A stretch of 64,000 bases of DNA, from NCBI GenBank assembly GCA_009103225.1, contig RHPI01003578.1, forward strand, positions 80,534 through 144,533, in the 5' to 3' direction. The position numbers and the translations under genes were made by a program. The notes beneath the pieces were generated by a model. It was not told the origin of the DNA. It searched no databases and saw only the letters and a list, made by a program, of their open reading frames with translations. Of the stretch, positions 32,574-42,712 are shown in pieces. Source of the DNA: Chlorokybus atmophyticus. Taxonomy: Eukaryota; Streptophyta; Chlorokybophyceae; Chlorokybales; Chlorokybaceae. Within the stretch, counting starts at the first letter, position 1, and every line of letters begins with the position of its first letter.

Positions 32574-35500
32574 CTACCAGTCTATGTCTCTATCCTCTAA
32601 CTGTTGCAGCCATGCATGCACGTCGATGTTTGCATCCTCGTCCTCGTCCGAAGAGTAGGGGTCTACTTCAGGTGAGTCGCTTGGGTTCGGGGGCTCTTGC
32701 TCCTCTTCGTTTTCAGAGTCACTCTCATCACTGCTGGAGTCTTCCTGTATGTCTTGTGCATGCCCGGGGTCTGATGCATGGTTGTGTGTGGTGTTGCCCA
32801 CGGTCTCCTGCATGCTTTGGCAGTCAAAGCAGCCGCAAGTGGGTCCGCAGACAGCACCATTTTTCTTGCATTTGCATTGCCTGGTAGTGCACTTGTTTTT
32901 CTTGCATTTGCACCCATGCATTACAAGTTCCGCCCTTGTCTTTGTGGCCTGCATGTTTTCATCTGTGTCTGGCTGAGCCTTGTACACTCCTTCAACCAGC
33001 ACATATCCATACTGTGACAGTGGTGGCTGCTGCGACTGTGGCTGACACATCTGCAGCCACATGCTCGACACCCAAATGCTCCTCTTGGCATGCAGCTCCA
33101 GGGCTGATGGGGATGGCATGTCATCTTTGTAGTCTGCGGTCTTGATCCAAATGCCTGTCTGGATCGTGTGCAACCACTTGCTTAATGCTGAGATGTCTGA
33201 CTTGCTGGCTGCAGGGCCATTGGAGTCCATGAAGATGCTGGCCGCGCTGCTGTGCGAGGGGAAAACCACTTTGTGTTTGGCATAGTATGCGCACCCTATC
33301 AGGCGCAACAGCAATGCAGTGGCGCCTGGCTCGTCCAAAGGTGTGTTTGCTGTTATGAATTCTGTCTCCTTGCACAGCACTTCAGTCCAGTAGTAGTGTT
33401 TGCTGATGCCCGCAAAGTAAGAGGTATAGTATGAGCCGGTGCCCGCGAAGAACAGCAATAAATATCGAGCTCTCTGATGAGGTTGAATGTGTCTCAGCTG
33501 TGGCAGCAGTCCCAGGTGTTTGAACAGTTTGCTCAAGTCAAGGAACGGTGGCCTTGATGAACTGTGTGATGTGGTCGCCAGCTGCACGTAAACTTGTCTA
33601 CCAGGGTCCTGCCACTGCTCGAGAGCAGCCATGCCAATGATGGAGACATCAGTGTCTGGGGAGTAGATGAGCACTGTGTGATAGCCACAGCGGAGTGCAT
33701 GCAGCCACACTCTGCTATCAGCCTCTGCATGGTTGCATTGGTAATGTGCACTGATTGTGTAGCAAATCCCTGCAGGTGTGTGGGCGACCACCCTTGCCTT
33801 GTCTTTGAGCAGTGGATGGTCAGAGCCTCCTGCAACGACGAAGCTCTAACCTGGGCGTAGGTATGGAGCTACCATCTCAGGTAGGTGATCTGTCATGAGG
33901 TTGCATAAGCTTCTCTTTAGGCTGCGGTCAGCGAGCAAGTCCCTCCATGATCTAGGTACCTCACTGTCAAGTGTTAAAGTGCGGCCTGTGCTAGTAATGC
34001 CACAGTCCCTGGCAACTTGTAGGGAGCTCTTGACTCCAGTGGCATGTGCAGGGTCATCGAAGACGACGTGCAGAGACTGGACGCTGGGGTTGAAAAGTCT
34101 TGGTAGCAGTGAGGTGCGTACTGTCTGCAGTAAATAGTCTTGCATGGTGTCCACTCCAGTAGTAGGACCTTTGTTGATGAGGAACATGCCTTCCGCGATA
34201 ATTGACTCGATTCCTGGTGGATGTTTCAGGAGCTGGGAATCAGGGCATGTTGAGCTGAGGTCAGCCAGGAATTTGGCCTTGTCTCCCTTGCGCATACTGC
34301 CATCTTCTGTGAAGATGGCAAGCGGTATCGCCTGGTATGATGCCATGTCAGCATCCAATGGAGCGGAAGACTTGCCCAGTTGCTTCAAGATAAGTGTCTT
34401 GGTCTTGTGCAATCTTTGAATTGCACGCCCTTTCTTGATGGCCTGCTTTTTGATTTCCATGGTCTTGAGTCCGAACCGTCTTCCCACATTGCTTGCCTGC
34501 ATCTCGTTACTATGCACAGCTTGAACATACAGCCTGAACTGATCAAGACCTATGCTGTAATGTTGGCTGAGGTCAGATGCAGCAGCTGTGCTGGCCTGAC
34601 GCCCACTAAGGAGATGCACGAGGTGGTCTTCGTGCTGCTGGTCAAGGGTACCAGCGTTGAGCAGGAGCTGGAACATGCCGTTTACATTACACGATATCTT
34701 GTCACTGGGCATAACTAGAGGATCCTGCTGACATCTTGGGGTTGACTTGCGCTGTAGCAGACTGACCAGCTGCTTCAAACCCAGCGCCCTGTGAGATATG
34801 TGCCCTGTCTTGCGAATGAGGTAGTCTGGATTGGGCCTGTGCAGTGCAGACTTCAGGTCCTTGTTGATCAGACACTCGTGCGCTTCGTCGAGACCCACAC
34901 TGGAGGATCTCTTCCCACTGATGCTGATGGTGAACGCCCCTGCATCCAGCTTGCTCAAAATGTGATCCGGCATTTGTTGACAGTCAACCAAGTGCTGGCT
35001 CATCAGTTTCTGATAGTGCGGTCTGTCCCACGCAAATGCCAATGGTGACAAGTTCTTGTATGCTGCTAGGCGCAACTGCCACTGACTCGTTCTCAATGCA
35101 AAGTACAGGGCCAGATATGGAGCACAGTCGCGGGTGGTGAAGTTCCACCACATCCTCCATGTGGTGTCTCTCTCGCTCTTGGCTTCCCCGTAAGCAAAAA
35201 ACTCTGCACAGTGCCTTGGATCGTTGATGTCCAGGTTTGCCACACAGTCCACAGAACACTCTTGCATTGCTGCAGGGTTGTCTTCATGGAACCGAAGGAG
35301 CTGGTATCTATATATGGCTTCCCAGCATTGCACCAAATACGTGTGCATTCGCTTCCAATTGCTGCCTTCTGCTATCATGTTGCGAGCTGAACTTGCAGGA
35401 ATGCTGCAAGCCACAGCCATGGCGTCCAGCACGGCATCCCAGTATATCTTGAACAACACAGGGATGAGGTTGTACAATGCATGCCAGTCCCCTGGCAGGG

Positions 35501-38386
35501 GAATCAACCAGTCCCAGTATCCTGGCTCAGTATGCTTGAAGGTCTGCATCATGCTGTACGTTTTCTGATCCCCCGCCACACAAATCGTGTGTACCTGCTC
35601 GTCAACCCCAAGTTGCTCTTTCAGCTGCAGGAGTGCAATCTTGAGGTTGTCTGGCTTGTCTGGCTTGTCTGGGTTGAAAGGAAGCAGTGGCATGTAGAAG
35701 ACGTTGCTCGGAGCAGTCTCTACGTGGTCAGGTCCCAGCAGGTACGCAAGTACACTCTTCAGTGTGTTCTGATCGAAGTCTTCTAACTGACTCCTTTTCA
35801 GCACTGTGTTATGCAGGTGGACCTGGAAGTTGGCAAAGCTCGCTGCCTCTATGTCTGACTTGTTGGTAATGATAGCACTGGGTGGGGGTGTGTTGAAGGT
35901 TCGTGGCCTTGGCGGCCGAACAGGCAACGTAGCAGGTTTGGGGAAAGGACGCCCGGCCTGTGAGAGGGTGCGGTAGCGCACTGCAGGCACCTCCTCCACT
36001 TGCATTGGTTGTGCATTCTGCCTTGGCTGAGGTATCACCACTTGTGTAGTTGTACAATGGAGGTCCTTGTCAGAACCCCCGTTATACCTGACCTGACCTG
36101 CACACTTGAAGTCCCAGTTGTCGATGGATGCAATGACGAACTCATCGCCCCCGGCTTTGACAGGGCAAGGCTGGCGTGATACAGCCACATTGCGAGACAT
36201 GATACTTCTCTCAAGTGCTGCTCGTGCAATGCAGACTCCCAGGCGGTTCAAGATAGTCAGAAGTTTTGTGGAGCCACTCATGCCATCAACTGCCTCAGCC
36301 AACGCCACATGCAGTCTTGAGTACGAATGAGAATTCCTTGTGTAAATGACTCCACTCAGCAGGTAGACAGCCCTCAGGTGCTTCAGACGCTCCCAAGGTT
36401 CCTCGCCCTCACGGCGGGGCGGACAACCAGTCAATGCCTTAAAGAAACTGATGAGGTCAGGGTGACAACCACTCAGCTCTTTGCATTCATCAATAAACCT
36501 CACGTCTGCGCAGGACTCCTTGTTGATGTTTGCACGCTTTGCGGCCTCGGCCTTGACCAGCTCTCTGATGTACATCAAGGTGCGCGCACTTAACTCCCCT
36601 TCTACCAGTCTGTGCTCATCTTCCTGGTGTTGCACGAGCCCTAAAAGGCAAGCTGCAGGGTCAACCCAGCTCCTCAACAGCAGTGTGCCACGGCGCCTCG
36701 AACCAGTCACCACAAACATGGCTGCTTGCAGCACCCTCCTCGAGGTACGCACCAGGTTGTTGGGCTGGCTGCGGTTCAACTTGTACAACTTGCCAACCTC
36801 ATTCATCTTGACAGGGCAGGTCTGCTCCAAAAGCTGCTGCGCAATATAGCAAACTGGATCGCCAGGCAACTCCTGTTCAGTGCTATTCCCAGCAACATTT
36901 CTCAACAAGGTCAAGTGCTCCTCCTCTCTCACATTTTGTTGCTTCCACCATGGCATCCCAGCCTCTTCATGTGTCGTTTTGAGAGCTTGCAATGCGTCCT
37001 GAAGTCTTGCCACATCCAACTCCAACTGCAGCACATCCGCCTTACTGTTGGCTGCCTCTTGCTTAGCCTCCAGCACTCTGCTCTGGAGGTCGTGGACTGT
37101 TCCTCTAGCATCAGCCAATTCCTGCTGCCGCGTCTGCCAGTGACAACATCAGGTACTCGTACAGCACCTCCAGAACTTGTGCACGGACACCAGGGCCACA
37201 ATACAGTTCCAAGCACCAATTCACACACCTGGATCACTTCTTGCAGATGCATTGCCTCCTGTTGAAGGCAGATCAACTGGGCTTGACTGCTGGCACTTCG
37301 CTGGTCAGCATCCACCAACCTCGCAGCAAGGGCGCTACTCCATGTCTGCAACTCAGCATGCACCCCCTTCAACTCCTGTCAAGAAGGTTGGTGCCCATTG
37401 CAATTCTGCATCCAACACCATCTAACTAACACAGTCAGAGACTTCAGCAAACTCACACACACCATTCCTAGCACTACTCACCTGCAGCTGTGTGGTTGCA
37501 GAATCAGCCTCTGCTCGAAGATGTTGAACACTTGTGTTCAGATGCAACAAATCTCCTTCATGCAGCTCTTGATCGACCAGCTGCTGCCTGTTCAGAGACT
37601 CCAGCTGCGAGCGAATCTGCCTCTCGCTCGCCTCCACTTGCCCAATCTCGCACACCAAGTACTCAGAGTGCCGCTCCACCTGCTCCAAGTGCAGGCTCAC
37701 ATCACAGCACCCAGGAGCGTGCACGTGCTCTCCTTCACGGCTGACAACGGCACAGCCATCCAAGTGGTCACCCTGGGTACTTGATGATTCCTCACAAGCC
37801 CTAACTCGAGACAGTTCTTCTCCAACAGCCTCAAGTTGCATGAGGAGGCCACCCCTCCCTGCATCCAACTCGCCCACTAGTCCTTTGAGCTGTATATTAG
37901 ACTGCTCCGCTACAGCTAATGCTCTTGTAACATCCTCCAGCTCATCCAGCATTCCACATCTCTCAGACTCCCATGCAGCCAACACATCCTGCAGCAAGCA
38001 CACAACCTGATGACGACCAACCCAATAGACAGTTTTACACATGCAAGCTGATATAACATGATAGTCGTATGCAACTCAAAGCCATGTAATGAGCTGTATA
38101 TCGTGTGCTTTAGACTTTTGTACACTAGCGCTTCAGAGGTTGAGATACACAATTTATAGTTCACTTACATGCAGTCTTAACATCACAATACACTGCAGGT
38201 GTTGTCGGGCACACATGTGGTATGTTCACGGTTGCATATGCACTATCTACTCATCTTTTGTACACACTCATGAGAGTACTTGCAATGCGCCAGCCAGGAT
38301 GTGTAGTGTACAGAACGGACCTGCACAGAAGACAAGTTGTCCGCACGCGCGTTCATGTTGAACAACGGCACTTGCCCACAGCTCAT
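32574..38386 (-). CDS. Putative transposase: coiled coil, large core, nuclease-like block, CXC
   Basis: Exons: a possible first exon 38386-38321, then 37988-37482, 37375-37229 and 37121-32574, all phase 0 (a weaker alternative first exon ends at a GTAAGT donor near 38166). Residues 1-300 are Glu/Leu/Gln-rich coiled coil. The core of about 1,000 residues has ASIDNWDF (about 36115), AGDQKTYSMMQTF (about 35550) and LPGDWHALYN (about 35485). After TAG at 33846-33848 the same frame continues FVVAGGSDHPL, then NHAEADSRVWLHAL (about 33710-33745) and YSPDTDVSIIGM (about 33640-33675). Its clustered acids suggest a PIN/XPG-type nuclease. Near the C terminus is CKCKKNKCTTRQCKCK then CGPTCGCFDC (32823-32916), nine cysteines in CXC/TSO1 order. 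An acidic Ser/Glu tail ends with TAG at 32574. The central Asp residues could alternatively belong to a DDE-type site. I call it the transposase because it is the only large protein of the element. Confidence 0.8.
33846..33848 (-). other. In-frame TAG inside the transposase frame
   Basis: The frame upstream (1,091 codons) and downstream (423 codons) is the same, interrupted only by TAG after ...LRPG. The conserved-looking FVVAGG block follows at once. It could be a nonsense mutation (for example from CAG), a readthrough site, or part of an intron: GTTAGAG at 33849 can serve as a donor, with phase-preserving acceptors 21 nt or 81 nt downstream. Confidence 0.85.
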
Positions 38387-38443
38387 AGTTGCTTGTTGCA
38401 TACCTAATACAATCAGAGTTTCAGCAAATGTATGTTCCGCACA

Positions 38444-39411
38444 CTAGCCATAGTAAGCAGGTCGCACATAAGGGCCTCTCGGACCTCCGGCAAATTGCTG
38501 ACTACGACTCGCAGTCTGTGGCCCGGTGTGCTGTGAGCCCATCGTTGCATCATTGTCACAACTCTGCGACTGATGCTGGTGCTGAGACTGGTGCAGCACA
38601 TTTGCATCAGTGAAAGGGCGAGGTGCTGATCGCGGCTGCTGACCACCCTGAGGTGCATTCCTCAGGGTACAGTTGCCTTGACTAGCAGCTGGGTCAACGT
38701 TCTCCTGGTTCTCACCGCCGCCACTCTGCATCACAAGACACCTCACACTTAGATATGCACATCACAGGCCAGCCATATCACGGTGCGCAGCACTAATGGC
38801 AAAAACACTTGGGACTCACCACATAAGCACTGCCAAGAGGTGAGCTGATGTATGGCACAGACGACCTGGCCGCATTAGCTTCTTGCGAGCCAGCAGAGCC
38901 AGGCAGACGCCACTCAGGATGCACACCCTGCAAACCAAGACCCTTCAGAACCTTGAGTATGCGCAAGTGAGTGAAACAACTTACATGCAACCACAGCTAA
39001 CATTACTGCATAACTTACATGCAACATCACCAGAGTGCGGCGATCAGACTGCAACTTCCAGCACCGCCCCGAACAGGCAACTTGGATGAGCACCTCACTG
39101 TCTGGCATACCATCAGACAGGTTGAGGTCGGCACGCAGTGTCTCGATCACATCCTTCCTCTTGGCTCTGTACTTCCGGGCCGATGCAGCCTGCTGGAGCC
39201 TACGCCGCTTCTTAGCAGCCTCATCAGCAGGTGAACTCGCAGTGCGCTCCTCAGCAACCTCGCGCCCACGTTCACGGCCAGCGTCGGCCTGAGATGCGTC
39301 CTCACAGCGCTCCCCAGCATCCCCGCTAACCTCATCGTTAGCAGGAGACCCAAACAAGCCACCACCCCTATCGTCCCCACCCTCACCACGATGACCACCA
39401 TGACTACCCAT
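38444..39411 (-). CDS. Transposon protein with bZIP-like basic region, 260 aa
   Basis: Three exons (39411-39019, 38927-38820, 38725-38444) join in phase with introns of 91 and 94 nt and give 261 codons to TAG. The N terminus is Gly/His/Asp-rich and acidic. Residues around 70-95 form a strongly basic helix, KKRRRLQQAASARKYRAKRK, followed by DVIETLRADLNL, similar to a bZIP basic region although the usual Asn is missing and the leucine register is short. A globular stretch DSEVLIQVACSGRCWKL follows. The C-terminal third is Gln/Asn/Gly-rich and disordered, ending GPYVRPAYYG. The gene starts about 300 bp inside the right TIR and is transcribed in the same direction as the large gene. It is probably a DNA-binding subunit or regulator. 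That is inference from the basic helix and the ACGT motifs beside the TIRs. Confidence 0.72.
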
Positions 39412-39554
39412 CTCGCGCCCCTGCGGCCACCGCCAACCCAGTACTCGCTATTACCGGCCCCCCCGAACAATGAGCTCCACACCCTGCCAATGACATCAAC
39501 ACGTTTGAATTTGCAAAATGAGCGCGCTCCGGTTGATACCGTTGCAGCGACCAT

Positions 39555-39706
39555 AACGTCGACTTGGAGCAACCAGTATCAATCTCCAGTGTCCACACAG
39601 ACGCCGTTAAACGTCGACATCAGCCGACTCTTGTCGACCAAATCTACTCTTGGGAACGTCAACAGACGGCGAACGGTGTTAATCGCAGTCGCCTGCAGTC
39701 AACGTT
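39555..39706. repeat. Right subterminal AACGTCRAC repeats
   Basis: AACGTCGAC (39555-39563), AACGTCGAC (39610-39618), AACGTCAAC (39655-39663) and its reverse GTCAACGTT (39698-39706) recur at spacings of 55, 45 and 43 bp just inside the right TIR. ACGT is the core recognised by many bZIP proteins, and the element encodes a bZIP-like protein. Confidence 0.65.
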
Positions 39707-39742
39707 TTTGAGACAATGAAACCCCCTCGGGCTTTCCGGCTG
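39706..39742. repeat. Right terminal inverted repeat
   Basis: Reverse complement of the left TIR: on the minus strand it reads CAGCCGGAAAGCCCGAGG, then TTCATTGTCTCAAAA, without the 11-bp insertion of the left end. Confidence 0.88.
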
Positions 39743-39746
39743 TTGG
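39743..39746. repeat. Target site duplication TTGG, right copy
   Basis: Directly follows the right TIR and matches the left copy at 31162-31165. Confidence 0.8.
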
Positions 39747-39954
39747 TGACTGTAGCTTGACCTCCATCGCGCCGACTAAAATCGCCTAGCATCGGTGTGC
39801 TTGGTAGTTCTCGACAGCTGCGTCGTCATGCTCTCTATTCCCAACGAACTACCGGTGCGGCTGATTGGGCGTGTGATTGGGCCGGCCGGCATAAGGGCAC
39901 AAAACACATCACACGCGCACGACGGCCATCAGTGACATACGGCACCCGCGACTG

Positions 39955-40096
39955 CTGGGCTGCGCGGTATGCGCCGCCCGCCTGCCTCTCATTGGCTAGG
40001 CAGCAATAATAAGTTATCGGCCGTTCGATCTGTCAAATTAAATCTCGACCGTCCAAAGCTCATCCCATTTTCATGCAACTGCTCAAAATATATGCC
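39955..40096 (+). repeat. Diverged ~140-bp direct repeat, copy 1
   Basis: Shares CCCGCGACTG, TCTCATTGGCTAGGC, the GTCCAAAGCTCATCC phrase and ATGCCA order with 40627-40770. CCAAT-box-like ATTGGCTAGG is conserved in both. The copies are clearly related but diverged. Confidence 0.65.
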
Positions 40097-40500
40097 AGTG
40101 ATATATACTTTATTTATGATGATCTTAATAACTATATGCAATTATGACATAAAAATTATGCACTGTACTTTATGATAATCAAAAATATGTACATGCATCA
40201 TAAGTGCAAGTTATGTATGATATATACGCACTTATATACGAGTAATCTTGTATCATACATATATTACATTATATATGAATGCAAGATTTTACATATATAT
40301 TATATAATAATACATAGTACCATACACATTATATGCATATCATAACATAATATTATTATAGAATTAAATATATATATTATTTGTGATATACAATAAACAT
40401 ATGAGACATGGAATCTTTTATGCATCATGTATAAATACTATATATATTATTATATGCATATAATATATATTGCAAAAAATGAGGACAACATGGTGCACAT
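40097..40500. repeat. AT-rich block
   Basis: About 400 bp of mostly A and T with many TATATA runs, sharply different from the surrounding GC content. It separates the two copies of the 140-bp repeat. It could be a matrix-attachment region or a decayed MITE body. Confidence 0.6.
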
Positions 40501-40626
40501 TTGGCGGCATATAGTTTCACATGGCTTATATGATCTGAACATGTCCCATAATATATTAAGTACTAACGTTTCTGCCACGTTACGTGCGGAGATACGTGGT
40601 GCGGCTTTGGTCGGGCCATCACACGG

Positions 40627-40770
40627 CCCGCGACTGCCGGGCTACGCGGCAGTATGTGCGGCCCGGCTTCTCATTGGCTAGGCGGCGAGTACAGGCATTA
40701 CACCGTTAGATCTGCCTAAACGATCGTGGCCATCCAAAGCTCATCCAATTGTTTAAACGCATGCCAATAA
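40627..40770 (+). repeat. Diverged ~140-bp direct repeat, copy 2
   Basis: Second copy of the repeat at 39955-40096, in the same orientation, 672 bp apart. Confidence 0.65.
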
Positions 40771-42078
40771 ATGTAAAATTAAGCACAGTTCTGCATACGT
40801 GGCCGCTTAAGGCTGCATAGGCTTTCCAACAATTGCAACACAATGTAAGGCACCAGCAAGCACACCAGCCAGCACACCAACAGGCACACCAGCAAGGACT
40901 GAATTACAAGGGCAAGGGCAAGGCTATGTGCACTAGCTACGTGCGTATGCTGGTGGAAGTGGGCGGAGAGGTGGGGCGGGGCAGTAGCAGCACAGCAGGT
41001 GTAAGGCAAGGCAAGGCAGGGCAGACCTGAGCAACAGCGGGGCTGGTGTCAGCGTAGTTGTAGAAGCGACTAGCAGGTAGCAGCAGCAGCAGCAGGCAAG
41101 GGAGGTTAGGCGAGGGGGTGAGCGGGATGCTGTGTTGTGCTGTGCGTGAGGGGCGCAGCAGGCCGGGCGGCTAGGTTATGGCATGCTGGTCTTTCACAGC
41201 CGCTTGTTGTAACACCCGCCGCCAGCAGGAGCAGTAGCGATACAATGGCTGGCCCAACGGACACTTTGCTGAGTCAGATGAGACACAGGCATTCTGAGCG
41301 ACAGCACTTGACATATCACGTTAGTGCACTGTCAGCTCAGCAGTCAGTCAATTAGCACAGCAGTCAGCATAGCAGGCAGTTAATCACTTAGCAAGTAGTC
41401 AATGGCAAAATTGCAATCACTGACAAGCTGACATTAAATGCATGCATGTTGATCGTTTTTATGTGTAACAGAAATACTATTATTAAATATGGAGATACAT
41501 TGATACATGGTGATATCTCTGATGTGTTGCAAAATGAAGCACATGTATTGCAATATGGTGCAATATGGCTAGCAACCTGCAGCTAAGCATTGGAAAAGTT
41601 AATATTCAACGTAATGTTCATGCCACGGTACGTGCTAAGATCTTCAATAAGTAATGCCAAAGTTACAACCATTAAAATAATGCTAACTTAAATTACCTTA
41701 ACATTATGATTCAACTAAACGAAAAATTGCATCGTTAGCCACCATTTGGTCACGCATGAAACTGATTAAATGGAATCGCAATGGTGACAACAGCCGTTGC
41801 TGAAAAAGGCAGCGAATTGGCCAATCATTGCAGAGATACATAAAAGATGCTGAAAACTATTACGGCGGCAACTGCTAGCCAACGGCGATCAAAAATTGCT
41901 AGCGATTGTGTGCAATTGCAGCACAGATCGTGGTTAAATCGGCCGCGTTTTTGGCGGTACGAGGTCGGGGCAAGCCCTATACCCAAAAGACATGCCGCCA
42001 CTACTCACCCTCGCTAACTAATCCACTCTACCATGTAACGCTAATTAATTACACGCTATAGTTACTGCGTCATCAAAC

Positions 42079-42712
42079 ATGGTCAATAGCCGAACCAATG
42101 CTCTTCTCATACTCTTGTTGCCATTGGGCGTTTTCGGCTGCAACAAAGACGTCATATAGCGTGTAGCTTGCGCCTTGATGTGCTCCTCTTAACATGGTCT
42201 GCATCGCCTCCCTCAAGCCGTCCTACAACGCACACAAGTACAACACCGCGGCCATCTTGTGTGATATAACCTTATGCGTCGTGTCCTCTTACAACTTCAC
42301 CATCCTGGTGTACATCATGCGTGGGGTCTGACCATCCTTGCGCTTGAAGTACATCAGCTCCATCATCGTTGCAGGTGCCGATTGCGGATACGCCGACGTA
42401 AATACCACCATGAACTCCCTCCACGTGCTTCATCCTTCAAGAACTCGAGAATCATCCTGAATGCTTTATACTCATTTCATGACTTGTTACATGCTGAGCA
42501 GGCGCGGGTTAGCACGTGATAGCTGATCATGCGCCACTCGAACCCATCTGTCAAGTCTTGTAGGTCCAATATGCCGGGCCAACCACTGAAACGCGAGCCT
42601 GCACCCTCTATCTCCGTCTCCAACAAGGTGTCAACGATATCTGGCTGCTCCTCTTCAACGTCCTCGTCGTCTTTTTTGTCACTGGCTGGCTCCTTCTTGA
42701 AGTCCTTCGTTT
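42079..42712 (-). pseudogene. Decayed coding relic of unknown family
   Basis: The minus strand reads protein-like over about 210 codons but is broken. An acidic Lys/Glu stretch (DFKKEPASDKKDDEDVEEEQ) and FSGWPGILDLQDL lead to TGA. After a frame change, FMVVFTSAYPQSAP and MMELMYFKRKDGQTP are followed by TAA. Then HKVISHKMAAVLYLCAL is followed by TAG, and finally GASYTLYDVFVAAENAQWQQ. Several stops plus a shift show that it no longer encodes a product. The family is not recognised. A mobile-element origin is plausible in this repeat-rich area. Confidence 0.5.

Larger units (their letters stand above)
31166..39742 (-). mobile_element. 8.6-kb three-gene DNA transposon with TIRs (Academ-like?)
   Basis: TIRs at 31166-31213 and 39706-39742 and the TTGG duplications define the ends. 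Inside are three genes with canonical GT..AG introns: a 235-aa gene on plus (31372-32353), a ~1,750-codon gene on minus (32574-38386) and a 260-aa gene on minus (38444-39411). Together they fill almost all of the element. The large protein has a nuclease-like acidic motif block followed by a C-terminal CXC cysteine cluster. From memory, elements of the Academ superfamily combine short 3-4 bp target duplications, an XPG-like nuclease and a cysteine-rich finger, which fits in outline. The family with FVVAGG and H-x-EAD-x-R motifs is widespread in cnidarians, sponges and fungi as uncharacterised proteins. It looks close to intact, with one in-frame TAG as the only visible lesion, so activity in the recent past is likely. 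Confidence 0.85.
39747..42078. other. Gene-poor, partly AT-rich DNA
   Basis: No gene is recognised beyond the first 46 bases, which belong to the interrupted zinc-knuckle frame. It holds a diverged pair of ~140-bp direct repeats around an AT-rich block, and a G/A/C-rich stretch with GGCAAGGGCAAGG and CAG runs (40900-41160) that resembles 62480-62740. Confidence 0.5.

Noticed and set aside
32574..39411. One single giant gene covering both minus-strand transposon genes
   Set aside because: The bZIP-like gene has its own stop (TAG at 38444) after three in-phase exons, and the large gene has plausible first exons downstream. I therefore keep two genes, though transcripts could overturn this.
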